Source: Prevotella sp.
Lineage (GTDB): Bacteria > Bacteroidota > Bacteroidia > Bacteroidales > Bacteroidaceae
Reading direction: 5' to 3'
NCBI GenBank assembly: GCA_017964785.1
Contig: JAGCRH010000124.1
Span: forward strand, 1 to 36,909
DNA length: 36,909 nucleotides
This document shows, piece by piece, positions 22,151 through 31,017 of this stretch. The notes beneath the pieces are model-generated. The model saw only the letters and a program-made list of their open reading frames with translations, did not search any database and had not been told where the DNA came from. The position numbers and the translations under genes were made by a program. Numbering within the stretch: the first letter of the stretch is position 1; the number at the start of each line of letters is the position of its first letter.

Positions 22151-25114
22151 TTATCGGCGCTGGTTGCGGTTGCCGCCGGCACCGCCGAAGCCACCCTGTC
22201 CACCACGGTTGTTGTTGCGGTTACCACCGCCGCCGTTGCCCCAGGTCTTGTCGTAGCGGCCTTCGGTGTCGACCTTGCCGCCGAACATGTTCAGGCGGTA
22301 GCGCACGTGGAGCATGGCGTACGAGTTGATACCGTTGTAGCGGGTGTCGCTGCGGCCCGTAGCGCCCACCCAGCGGTTATAGTTGCTCTGTTCTCCCAGG
22401 AGGTCGTAGAAGTTGAGGGCCACGACGAGCGTCTTGCTCTTGAGGAAGGTCTGGGAGATCTGTCCGTTCCAGATCAGCTCGTTGGTGTTCGACGACGGGT
22501 CGTTGTAGCCTCGCCGTGAGTTCTCGTGGATGTTGGTGCTGATTTCCAGACCGAAGGGGGCCCGGAAGATGACCTGTCCGCCGTAGTTGAACTGCCACGT
22601 GTCGAGGTCGGCTGTGGGCTGCAGTTCGTTGCGCGAATGCTGGTAGTTGCACCAGCCGTCGAGCGTCACCTCTATCCAGTCGTTGCGATAACTCAGGTTC
22701 AGGCGCTCGCTGAGGTTGGTGGAGCGCGTGGTGTTCTTGGCGGCGTCGGCCTTCTGCTGTGCCACATAACTCACGTAGTTGTTATAGCGCACGCGGGTGT
22801 CGGTGCCGATGTTCCAGTGGGCGGTGGTGTCGATGGCGGTGTTGAAGGTGATGCCGCTGTTGATGTTCCAGTTGCCGTTGATGTTCTCAGGCCGCGAGAT
22901 GCTTCCGCCGGTCTCGGGGTCGTAGCGCACGAGGTTCGAGATGGAGTTGCGGATGTTGCGGTAGTTGGCATAGACCACGATCGAGCGCTTGTAGCGCTGG
23001 ATGTAGTTGTTGTAATAGACGTTGAGCGAGTTGGTGAATTGCGGCTTCAGTCCGGGGTTACCCTCTGTGATGTAGAGCGGGTTGGAGTCGTCTCGGATAT
23101 CGAGCAACTGCGTGATGTCGGGCTGCCGGGTGTCGCCACGGTACTGCACACGGATGGAGTGCTGGTCGGTGAACTTGTAGCGGAAGTCGAGCGTCGGCGT
23201 GATGTTCGTCACGTTGCGGATGGTGTCCACGTAGCGGTTGCGGTAGTCCTGGATGAAATTGGAGTGCTGCGGCTGCACGAAGATGCCGACGTTGTATTCG
23301 TACTTCTCCTGGTAGTAGCGCAGCATCAGGCGGATGTTATGGGTGTAGTTCTTGTATTCGGAGTAGCGGCTGAGGCTCTTGTCGAGGTAGGGGGCGATAT
23401 CTCCGTTGAACGTGCCGAGCCAGGGATCCCACTCGCGATAGACGGGTGTGATGCCGGTGAAGGGGTTCTGCGCCATGTGACTGAAGTCATAGGTCTGGCG
23501 GTCGCTCTTGTTCTGATTGTACCTGAGTTCATAACTGGCCTGCAGGTGTGCGCCTTTCCAGAGGGGCTCACTGTAGGTGGTGCTCACCACGTAGCCGCTG
23601 TTGTCGCCAGGCGTGGTGTTGTAGCGGGCGGTGAAGTAGGTGGAGTCCTGTCCGGCCTGGTTCTTCACTTGGAACAGTTGCACTTCGTTGTTCGAGGTGT
23701 TCTCCTGCTGGCTGTCGCCCATGCTGCCTTCGAAGCGGACGGTAATATTGCGGCCCTTCGGGTTCAGGCGGCGGAACAGTTGCAGCATACCCCAGGCATT
23801 CTTGTTCTTGCCGTAGGAGAGGCTGGCCTGACCGTTGTGGTTCACGGCGATGTTACGGCTATACATATCGGCGATGCCCTCGTCGCTGAGTGGGTCGATG
23901 ACGTAGAGGTAGGGGTCGTCGGAGAAGGTGGCCGAGACAGAGGTCTGTCTGCCGTCGTTCGTGCCGTAACTGCCGTTGGCGCGCATCAGGATGGTGGTCA
24001 GCGTGTCGGGCTTCCACTCGAAACGCATGTTACCGTTCCAGTTGTTGCTGCGTGTGTAGTTATGCGAGTTGCTGTTCGAGAAGGTGCGGTAGTCCTGGCT
24101 GTAGAAATTCTCGCTGGTATTCTCGTTGGCGTTGTCGCCGTCGCGGTGGTTATAGCGGATGCTCAGGTCGGCCTTCACCTTCTTGCCGTCGTCGTAGTTC
24201 AGGTTCATGCCGGCCATCTTACGGGCGTTTAGGCCGCGGTTGTTCCACCAGCCGGCATTCTCCTCCTTATTGTTCATGTTGCCCATCAGCATGATGCGGG
24301 TATTGTCGGTAAAACTGCTTCCCATGCCGCGTGAGGCGTAGCGATGCTGCGTGCCGCCGGCAATGTCGAGGTTGGTCATGTAGCCGTGGTTCATGCCTTT
24401 CTTCACCGTGAAGTCGAGCACGGTCTCCTTCTCGCCGTCCTCGATGCCGGTGATACGGGCCTGGTCGCTCGACTGGTCGTAGAACTTCACGTTCTGGATG
24501 ATGTTGATGGGCAGGTTCTTGATGGCCGTCTCGATGTCGCCCAGCATGAATTCCTTGCCGTCGAGCAGGATCTTCTTCACTTCCTTGCCGTTGATGGTGA
24601 TGTTGCCGTCCTCGTCGACCTCTGCGCCGGGCATACGCTTGATGAGTTCCTCGATGGCGGAGCCCTCGGGTGTGCGGATGGCTTCGGGATTAAACACGAG
24701 GGTGTCCTTGCGCACCACGACCTGTGCCGCACGTCCCGTGACGACGGCCTCCTTCAGCATGATGCTCTCGGGTGACATGAGCAATCGTCCCAGTTCCTGG
24801 TTCTGGTAGCGTCGGAGGATGACCTCGCGCTCAATACTCTGATAGCCAACGGAAGATATCTTCAGGCGGTAGGTGCCGTTGGACGGGGCCTCGATGATGA
24901 AGTTTCCCTTGATGTCGCTGACTGTTCCACCCACAAACGTGCTGTCCGTGGCGGTGAATAACTGGACGGTGGCCTGTATCATCGGTTCCTTCTGGTCGGA
25001 ATCGAGCAGTTGTCCACTGATGGTGAGTCGTCTGTTTTCTTCGTTTTCCTCCTGGGCCTGTACGCCGGTTGCTGCCAGCAGCCAGAGGGCTAATAATAAT
25101 GTAAGATGTCGCAT
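22151..25114 (-). CDS. Outer membrane beta-barrel receptor with carboxypeptidase-regulatory-like N-domain
   Basis: A 987-residue protein with a signal peptide (LLLALWLLAATGVQAQ). A CarboxypepD_reg-like domain spans about 30-115 (GQLLDSDQKEPMIQATVQLF), a plug-like domain about 120-250 (EAVVTGRAAQVVVRKDTLVF, IEELIKRMPGAEVDEDGNI), and the rest is a barrel of the OMP_b-brl_3 type. The C-terminus is a Gly/Asn/Arg-rich tail (GNGGGGNRNNNRGGQGG) after the last strand, unusual for a receptor that should end in an aromatic residue. It is probably a surface or export-related barrel rather than a SusC. It lies 9 bp after the sensor gene and 28 bp before the BtuB-like receptor. Confidence 0.87.
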   Translation of the reverse strand: MRHLTLLLALWLLAATGVQAQEENEENRRLTISGQLLDSDQKEPMIQATVQLFTATDSTFVGGTVSDIKGNFIIEAPSNGTYRLKISSVGYQSIEREVILRRYQNQELGRLLMSPESIMLKEAVVTGRAAQVVVRKDTLVFNPEAIRTPEGSAIEELIKRMPGAEVDEDGNITINGKEVKKILLDGKEFMLGDIETAIKNLPINIIQNVKFYDQSSDQARITGIEDGEKETVLDFTVKKGMNHGYMTNLDIAGGTQHRYASRGMGSSFTDNTRIMLMGNMNNKEENAGWWNNRGLNARKMAGMNLNYDDGKKVKADLSIRYNHRDGDNANENTSENFYSQDYRTFSNSNSHNYTRSNNWNGNMRFEWKPDTLTTILMRANGSYGTNDGRQTSVSATFSDDPYLYVIDPLSDEGIADMYSRNIAVNHNGQASLSYGKNKNAWGMLQLFRRLNPKGRNITVRFEGSMGDSQQENTSNNEVQLFQVKNQAGQDSTYFTARYNTTPGDNSGYVVSTTYSEPLWKGAHLQASYELRYNQNKSDRQTYDFSHMAQNPFTGITPVYREWDPWLGTFNGDIAPYLDKSLSRYSEYKNYTHNIRLMLRYYQEKYEYNVGIFVQPQHSNFIQDYRNRYVDTIRNVTNITPTLDFRYKFTDQHSIRVQYRGDTRQPDITQLLDIRDDSNPLYITEGNPGLKPQFTNSLNVYYNNYIQRYKRSIVVYANYRNIRNSISNLVRYDPETGGSISRPENINGNWNINSGITFNTAIDTTAHWNIGTDTRVRYNNYVSYVAQQKADAAKNTTRSTNLSERLNLSYRNDWIEVTLDGWCNYQHSRNELQPTADLDTWQFNYGGQVIFRAPFGLEISTNIHENSRRGYNDPSSNTNELIWNGQISQTFLKSKTLVVALNFYDLLGEQSNYNRWVGATGRSDTRYNGINSYAMLHVRYRLNMFGGKVDTEGRYDKTWGNGGGGNRNNNRGGQGGFGGAGGNRNQRR

Positions 25115-25123
25115 ATGTATGTA

Positions 25124-26644
25124 TTATTTTTTATTTTTGCGATGTGATGATGAAGTGCGGGTTGACGGTGTGGTACTCGTCGTGACAGAGGCTGCCAGCA
25201 TCCGGGTGAGGTGGCTGATGGCCTCGGCACTCGACCTCATGCGGGCGGTGATGTCCGTCAATTCATTGTCGGGTATCTCGTGGAACATCCCGGAGAGCAC
25301 CTGTGTAAAACCGTTGATGATGTTCAGCGGTGTCCGTATCTCGTGGTACATGTCGCGGATGAAGAGTGTCTTCTTGCGGTTGGTCTCCAGTTTGAGTTGA
25401 TAGGCGGTGGCGAGTTCGTCGTTCTGCTGTTGCAGTTCGTCGTTGACGCGCTGGATGTCGGCAACACTTTCGGCAAGCGACTGTTGCATGCGGCTGAAAC
25501 TGTTGGTGAGGCGACCCACGCTATCGCGGCGCGAACTCTCGGGAAGGGGCTCATCGAAATGGCCGTCGGCGATACGTCGGACGGCGTGGTCGAGTTGGCT
25601 CAACGGCTGTGCGGCTCGGCGCACGGTCTGGTAACAGAAGAGCATGAGCAGCATGAGTCCGATGGCGATGATGACCCACACAATGATGATCATGTGATCG
25701 TAGCGGGCGTAGACATCGCTCTCAGGACAGACGATGGCAATGCTCCAACCGTTGCGTTGTAGCGGACGGTAGAAGATGAAAGCATCGTTGCCGTCGACGA
25801 TAGTCTCTATCATGCCGCTATTCCCAGATATCATGGACTTTCCCATCATCTCGATTTGGCGTCGGACCTCTGGGGCGGCATCTGTGAAGATGGACTCACT
25901 GAATAGTTTCGCCGTGTCGGGGTGGACGATATAGGTGCCGTTACGGTCGACCATGATGGCCGACGAGTTCGGATAGGGTTTCAAGGCGGAACAGGCCTCG
26001 GAGAGCCATTTCAGCGTGAGGCTGGCGGTGATGGAGCCTATGTAGCGGCCGTTGGCGTCACGCATGGGACAGCAATAGGATGTCAGGTAGTCTGGCGATG
26101 AGAGCGTGCCCTCGTTATAGTCATCGTAGGCATCCACCCAACAGGCCTTGCCGAGTGTCCGTGGGGTCTTGTACCACACGGCATCGAAGTATTCGAACGG
26201 TCCCTCGCGTACAGTGGTGATGCTGTCGATGGCGGTGCTGTCGGCATCGTCCGGCCTGTATCGCAGCGAGTAGGCTGAGTAATACCGCCCCTTCTCTGGG
26301 AAGTAATTCGGTTCCATCGAGATGGCAAAGCCTGTGAGGAATGGATTATCCTCGATGGTGCGGCGTGTGAAGACGAGTAAGGAGTCGGGGTGGAGGTGGC
26401 GTGTGGTGGTGACAGCCATGTAGTTGGTCACGGTCTCCGTCTCGTCCATGATGCCGTTGATGCGCTCTACTGTATTGTTGAGCAGTTGCGTGGCGCGGTC
26501 GATGGCGGCGCGCTGGACATAACTTTTGCTCCGGTAGAAAAGGTAGCCGAAGAGCAGCGCAAAGGCCACCGTGATGACGAGCACGATGACGAGGCCGAGG
26601 CGGAGCGAGAGTCGCCGCCGGATGTATTGGATGAGTCTGTTCAT
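25124..26644 (-). CDS. Membrane Cache-HAMP-DHp sensor lacking a kinase ATPase domain
   Basis: A 506-residue protein from ATG 26644, whose ATG overlaps the previous stop as ATGA. TM1 is at about 15-37 and a periplasmic double-Cache sensor runs to about 305 (PNYFPEKGRYYSAYS, VDRNGTYIVHPDTAKL, GWSIAIVCPESDVYARY). TM2, HAMP and a coiled coil follow. The HisKA-type DHp segment FIRDMYHEIRTPLNIINGF carries the phosphoacceptor His434. Only 72 residues remain after it, so there is no HATPase domain, and just 9 bp separate it from the next gene. The last roughly 20 codons are Ser/Thr-rich, while another frame there has more native codon use (stop at 25131-25133), hinting at a frameshift near the end. 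Either reading still lacks the ATPase domain. Confidence 0.85.
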   Translation of the reverse strand: MNRLIQYIRRRLSLRLGLVIVLVITVAFALLFGYLFYRSKSYVQRAAIDRATQLLNNTVERINGIMDETETVTNYMAVTTTRHLHPDSLLVFTRRTIEDNPFLTGFAISMEPNYFPEKGRYYSAYSLRYRPDDADSTAIDSITTVREGPFEYFDAVWYKTPRTLGKACWVDAYDDYNEGTLSSPDYLTSYCCPMRDANGRYIGSITASLTLKWLSEACSALKPYPNSSAIMVDRNGTYIVHPDTAKLFSESIFTDAAPEVRRQIEMMGKSMISGNSGMIETIVDGNDAFIFYRPLQRNGWSIAIVCPESDVYARYDHMIIIVWVIIAIGLMLLMLFCYQTVRRAAQPLSQLDHAVRRIADGHFDEPLPESSRRDSVGRLTNSFSRMQQSLAESVADIQRVNDELQQQNDELATAYQLKLETNRKKTLFIRDMYHEIRTPLNIINGFTQVLSGMFHEIPDNELTDITARMRSSAEAISHLTRMLAASVTTSTTPSTRTSSSHRKNKK

Positions 26645-27666
26645 GTTTCGGCGGGTTCTAAGATGAGTTGGTCCAACAATTCCACGATGGTATTGGTACC
26701 GTCCATGATGTCCGTTTGCAGGGCGGTCATATCGGCCTTCGAGAGTGTCGCGTAGTCGCGGCAGATGTCTTCGGTGCTGTGGCATACCTGCTCCACCGGT
26801 GCTGCCATCTTGGTGGTCATCTCGGTCAGGAATGTCGCCTTCATCGTCTCGTATGCCTGCGCTTCACCATAGGCCGCTTGCAGTTCGGCATTCTGGCGGC
26901 TCAGTGTCGTCTGCTTTTGCTGCATCTCTTCCATATAGGCTCTCAGCGAACGCTGCATCTTCCTCAAATTCGACTGCAAGCGTCCTGTCTCATGTTCGTG
27001 GTGCGAGTCAGGAATCGGCGTGTCCAAGTTCCCACCGGCGATGCTCTGTGCTGCGTCGGCCAACTGGTGCAGTGGCCGGAGGTGGCGCGCAATAATAATG
27101 TAGAGCACAACGAGTAGCACCAGTATGCCGCCGATGCCCCATACCAACAGTACTTGATGCATGCGGGAGTACCTGCTGTATATATCGTCCGCAGGGCACA
27201 CCGCCGCAATGCAGAACTGACGCTCGCCCAACGGCTGCGAGAAGATGTAGACCTCGTTCTCGTCGTACATCAACTGTCGGTAACTTCTCTCGCCGCCTGT
27301 GATGAAGAGGTCCAGTTGGCTGCTGTCCCGTCGCGTCACAAAGAGTTGTGCGTTGGGCAGCGACTGCCGCAACTGTTCCAACGAGCCGCTCTCCTCGATG
27401 AGCCGCTCAATCCGTGAGCGGTTCACCCGCAGCCGCTGGTTTTCCAGCCGTGCCGTTATCTCCTGCTGCCGCAGCGTATTGTCTATCCTCAGTGCCGTGT
27501 TCTCCAGTGCCTGCAATGTCGTGTCGATGGTCTCGTCGCGGATGACATCTTCTGAGAACCGCGTCAGCAGAATGATAACAACCGCACTGATGACGAGCAC
27601 GAAACCGGCCACCCACAACGAGAGTTGTGTGGAAAACGATGTGCGTATCTTCTGCAATGGTGTCAT
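26641..27666 (-). CDS. Short paralog of the downstream sensor with a degenerate DHp domain
   Basis: A 341-residue protein with TM1 at about 13-36 (LSLWVAGFVLVISAVVIILL), a short periplasmic part, TM2 at about 168-190 (LLVWGIGGILVLLVVLYIII), HAMP and a coiled coil. The segment KATFLTEMTTKMAAPVEQVC lines up with KTLFIRDMYHEIRTPLNIIN of the next protein, but the phosphoacceptor His is Thr. The match also covers VYIFSQPLGER and VCPADDIYSRY, so the two genes are tandem paralogs, this one with most of its Cache domain lost. It ends after the DHp region and has no ATPase domain. It may act as a heterodimer partner or scaffold. Confidence 0.83.
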   Translation of the reverse strand: MTPLQKIRTSFSTQLSLWVAGFVLVISAVVIILLTRFSEDVIRDETIDTTLQALENTALRIDNTLRQQEITARLENQRLRVNRSRIERLIEESGSLEQLRQSLPNAQLFVTRRDSSQLDLFITGGERSYRQLMYDENEVYIFSQPLGERQFCIAAVCPADDIYSRYSRMHQVLLVWGIGGILVLLVVLYIIIARHLRPLHQLADAAQSIAGGNLDTPIPDSHHEHETGRLQSNLRKMQRSLRAYMEEMQQKQTTLSRQNAELQAAYGEAQAYETMKATFLTEMTTKMAAPVEQVCHSTEDICRDYATLSKADMTALQTDIMDGTNTIVELLDQLILEPAET

Positions 27667-27673
27667 AGGTGCT

Positions 27674-30211
27674 CTACTTCTCTGCTACGATATTCTTCAA
27701 GGCTGAGCCGAAGATGATATACTGGGTATTGCCGGCGATGGTGCCTTCGTTCTGTCCCCAAAGGAAGGGCCAGTCATCGTAGTTCTCGAAGTGGTCGGGC
27801 TTGCGGAACAGCAGACCGGGGGCCACGTTGCCTGGGATGGCAGAGAAGTCGGCACGGTTGTTACCGTAGAACACCTGCTTTGGACGAGTGGCACCTACAA
27901 CGGCTACGAAGGAGTAGTTGTGGTAGGGATGACAGCCGTAGAGCCAGTTGCTGACACGGTAGACCTCATCCTTGCTCACAATGTCGGGATAGTAGATGTG
28001 GGCGTAGTTCACGGTGATGCCGAAGTTCAGGACGGCATTCACACCGGCCCAGTTGCCCAGTCCGATGGGTACGCCGTATGGGTTCTGCGTGTCGAAGCCC
28101 TTGATATAGGCCTCATATTTCTCCACGTAGGGACGGAGTTTCTGTTTGTAGGCCTCATCCATATAGGGTATGGCATCAAGGGCAGTCTGCATCGTGTTGG
28201 AGACGTTGCGGTCGAGTGCAGGCCATATCTGCTGTTCGTAGTTGTCGCGGTACTGCTGTTCCTTGGTCGCGGCAAAGAGTTGCAGATTAGTTGCCAAGTC
28301 GCCCCGATTGTTACGACGGTCCTGCTGGGCGTTGGCACGGGGACCACGGCGCTGGTTCATCAGTTCGGTAGCCTCCTGCATCAGTCGCTTCGACTGGGTG
28401 AGGGCACGCTGGGCCAGATCGTCGTTGTACCCAGTGAGGGCTCGGCTGGCAGCGGCAAACATCGTGGCGGCCTGGAAGTCGAGGCTGGGGTTGCGGGTGG
28501 TGAAGGCCCACATATCGTCGGGTGTACCGCTGCGCTTGCCGTCGGCAGATACCTCGTAGGGCTTCAGCGATGGATCGTAGTGCAGACCGTCGGTGATGCT
28601 GGCTGCATCGCCCAGGTGGTGGTAGTTGTCGAGAACGGAGTTGGAAAGGGTAGAGGCCATGTGCCCGATCTGCTCAGCCTGTGCCACGAGGTTCAGCGTG
28701 CCGTGTTCGATAAACTGCAGGATGTCTGGTGTGCCGTCGGGACGGTGCAGGTCTACATAGCGCTGCTTCTGACTGACGAACGTCTCGTCGCGCTGAGGCT
28801 TGAAGAGTTCCCAGGTGCGGATGAAGTTCTGCACCACACCGATGTTCGAACCCGTCTCGATATCGAAGTCGCCGGCATCAAAGAATCCGCCGATATTCAG
28901 ACCGGGAATGAGTTCGTAGGGTTTGTACTTCGTGTCGGTCTGTGCTCCCTGGCGGTGCAGGTCGAAGTGGTCGCTGGGCGGTGCCTGTAAGTAACCCTCC
29001 TTAAACGGCTCGCCATGCCAAGTGCGGTAGCCCTCGTTCACATACATGTGGTTCATGTGGATGGGCACCCATACATCGGTGGTGGCATCGGTGATCTTGT
29101 CATAGACGTGCTCGTCGATGAGGAAGTCATTTGTCTTTGTATTGCCGTATTGGATATAATAGACCCCTGGCTGCTTCACGGATGAGAAATCGAATTTCAC
29201 ATAGTTGTATTTGAAGTAAGGCCCCCACGACTGGATGTTTCCTTTATAGGCCTCTTCTGTCGTACCGTCTGTATTCATACGCATCAGCGAGGCAGTAGCC
29301 TGTGGCGTGTCATGCTTGTCGAGTTCGATGACAGCCACCTTTGGCTGTTCAGGGATATAACCTACTTGTGAAAATCCGATGTTCGGTTCACGGATCCAGT
29401 TGGGGATGGCGTGTGGCTCTACAGTCCAGGTAACCACCTTGCCTGTCTTTCCCTTGGGCAATACACTGCGCAGCACAAACCAGCCGTTCTGTGCCAGCAT
29501 TCTTCCGTCGTAGAGTTTCAACTCGGCATCATCGCTGCTGATGCGGATCATGCGTTCTGGACTGTCGGAAGCCATGATGATGCTATGGCCTGTCTCGATG
29601 GGAAGCGGGTCGATGAAACGGTCTGTTCCCCTGTCGTCGTAGGTCTTAAAGCCTTTGAACTGACGAGGTTTTTCGCTGTTGGGACGGGTGATGGTCTGAC
29701 TGGTGGCATAACGGGGCAGACGACCCAAACGACCGTCCATCACGAAAGTTTTCAGCCAGTACTGCGAGGGCAGGAACTCGATGTTAAAGCCTGCCTCGCC
29801 AGCCAGTTTCTCAGGCACAGGCTTGTCCAAATAGACGGCAATCTCCACGGCCTTGCCCTTGGCTGTGACGATGACACGGCTGTCGAAGTCGTAGTCATCG
29901 TAACGCATGGCTACTTCAATACTGCCGTTCTCACGATCCACCTTTCGGTTGGTCATCTTCGGCACAAGGTCCCATTGTTCTGGCGTATTGTTCAGGCGGA
30001 CGGCTCCGCCCTGTACGGTACGCACACCATGATGAATGATTTCAATACCCGAGTTCTTCTCGTCATTGAAACCGCCGTTAAAACTGTTGCTGAACACCAG
30101 CAAATTCACACCCTGGCGCTCGAAATACTCCAGGTCATTGAGTTTCAGATCCTGCGCCGATACCCCAGCGAAGAAAGTCGTGGTAATAATAACTGATAAT
30201 AGTCTTTTCAT
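27674..30211 (-). CDS. Glycoside hydrolase family 9-like protein with CelD-type Ig domain
   Basis: About 845 residues from ATG 30211 (signal MKRLLSVIITTTFFAG; an ATG at 30229 adds six residues). An N-terminal beta-rich extension of about 270 residues is followed by an Ig-like CelD_N domain (IGFSQVGYIPEQPKVAVIEL). The (alpha/alpha)6 catalytic part contains the GH9 signature GGFFDAGDFDIETGS with the two catalytic-site Asp, the CHPYHNYSFVAVVG segment and the proton-donor Glu near the C-terminus in WGQNEGTIAGN. GH9 enzymes are mostly endoglucanases or glucosidases on beta-1,4-glucans. A Gln/Arg-rich insert (NQRRGPRANAQQDRRNNRG) sits in the catalytic part. It is the first gene after the LytS/LytTR pair. 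Confidence 0.85.
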   Translation of the reverse strand: MKRLLSVIITTTFFAGVSAQDLKLNDLEYFERQGVNLLVFSNSFNGGFNDEKNSGIEIIHHGVRTVQGGAVRLNNTPEQWDLVPKMTNRKVDRENGSIEVAMRYDDYDFDSRVIVTAKGKAVEIAVYLDKPVPEKLAGEAGFNIEFLPSQYWLKTFVMDGRLGRLPRYATSQTITRPNSEKPRQFKGFKTYDDRGTDRFIDPLPIETGHSIIMASDSPERMIRISSDDAELKLYDGRMLAQNGWFVLRSVLPKGKTGKVVTWTVEPHAIPNWIREPNIGFSQVGYIPEQPKVAVIELDKHDTPQATASLMRMNTDGTTEEAYKGNIQSWGPYFKYNYVKFDFSSVKQPGVYYIQYGNTKTNDFLIDEHVYDKITDATTDVWVPIHMNHMYVNEGYRTWHGEPFKEGYLQAPPSDHFDLHRQGAQTDTKYKPYELIPGLNIGGFFDAGDFDIETGSNIGVVQNFIRTWELFKPQRDETFVSQKQRYVDLHRPDGTPDILQFIEHGTLNLVAQAEQIGHMASTLSNSVLDNYHHLGDAASITDGLHYDPSLKPYEVSADGKRSGTPDDMWAFTTRNPSLDFQAATMFAAASRALTGYNDDLAQRALTQSKRLMQEATELMNQRRGPRANAQQDRRNNRGDLATNLQLFAATKEQQYRDNYEQQIWPALDRNVSNTMQTALDAIPYMDEAYKQKLRPYVEKYEAYIKGFDTQNPYGVPIGLGNWAGVNAVLNFGITVNYAHIYYPDIVSKDEVYRVSNWLYGCHPYHNYSFVAVVGATRPKQVFYGNNRADFSAIPGNVAPGLLFRKPDHFENYDDWPFLWGQNEGTIAGNTQYIIFGSALKNIVAEK

Positions 30212-30245
30212 ATTTTCTATTTTTATCATAATTTCATTTTTTACA

Positions 30246-30998
30246 TTATCCTTCCGTCATCCACTGCTTAAACTCGGCAGCCCGGTTCTTACTGACAAAG
30301 AGGCGTTCGGGGGTGTCTACGTTCAGCGTAATCAATAGGCGGCTATCGTACCAGACGGTAATCTTCTTGACGCTGTCGCGACAGACGGCAAACTGCTTGT
30401 TGGCTCGGAAGAACAGATGAGGGTTTAGCGTCGAAAGAATGGCCTCGAGCGATTTGGAGTAAAGCAGACTGTCACCATTGTTCAGGCAGACAGTAGTGGC
30501 TTTTTCCGTAGAGTAGATATAGGAGATGTCAGTTACGGCAACGGGAACCAACATATCCTTATGTGGAATGAGCAGGCGGGTCTGCCAGCGGTTTTCCGGT
30601 ACTAGCGAGCCCATGCGGCCAAGATATGCGGTAAGGTCTATTTTGCTAAGTATGTGGAATTTTTCGATGGCACGCCGCACATCTTTGGCCTTGATGGGTT
30701 TCAATAAATATTCGATACTGTTCACATGGAAGGCGTCGAGGGCATACTCATCGTAAGCGGTGGTAAAGACAATAGGAACCTTAACCTCCATCTGGCTAAA
30801 GATGGCGAAGGCAGAGTCATCACTCAGGTGGATGTCCATGAAGATGAGGTCTGGCTGCTGATGCTCGTTGAGCCAGCGTACAGTTTCAGTCACGCTCTCC
30901 GTATTGCCTACCACTTCCGTGTCGGGTGCCACCTCTTTGATGATACTCAGGAGATTCTGGTAACTTGAAGTTTCGTCTTCTACTATCAGTACTTTCAT
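30246..30998 (-). CDS. LytTR-family response regulator
   Basis: A 250-residue two-domain regulator. The receiver has the acidic pair in VLIVEDE, phosphoacceptor Asp55 in LIFMDIHLSDDSAF, and the switch segment FTTAYDEYALDAF with the conserved Lys in YLLKPIKAKD. A LytTR DNA-binding domain spans about 145-247 (DISYIYSTEKATTVCLNNG, FFRANKQFAVCRDSV). It forms a two-component system with the LytS-like kinase 19 bp upstream. The spacer contains an AAAGGTAAAAAA tract, like those before the STAS and AraC-type genes. Its binding sites are not known; the GH9 gene lies just downstream in the same transcript. Confidence 0.94.
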   Translation of the reverse strand: MKVLIVEDETSSYQNLLSIIKEVAPDTEVVGNTESVTETVRWLNEHQQPDLIFMDIHLSDDSAFAIFSQMEVKVPIVFTTAYDEYALDAFHVNSIEYLLKPIKAKDVRRAIEKFHILSKIDLTAYLGRMGSLVPENRWQTRLLIPHKDMLVPVAVTDISYIYSTEKATTVCLNNGDSLLYSKSLEAILSTLNPHLFFRANKQFAVCRDSVKKITVWYDSRLLITLNVDTPERLFVSKNRAAEFKQWMTEG

Positions 30999-31017
30999 CT
31001 TCTGTTTTTTTACCTTT

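Noticed and set aside
22526-24232. 568-codon open frame on the plus strand
   Set aside because: It lies fully opposite the 987-residue barrel gene. The Val/Glu/Gly-rich product has no recognizable domain, which is typical of the antisense of a high-GC3 gene.
26645-26785. 47-residue N-terminal extension of the Cache-DHp sensor
   Set aside because: The extension lies inside the preceding gene and is His/Arg-rich shadow sequence. ATG 26644 gives a normal signal anchor and an ATGA overlap.
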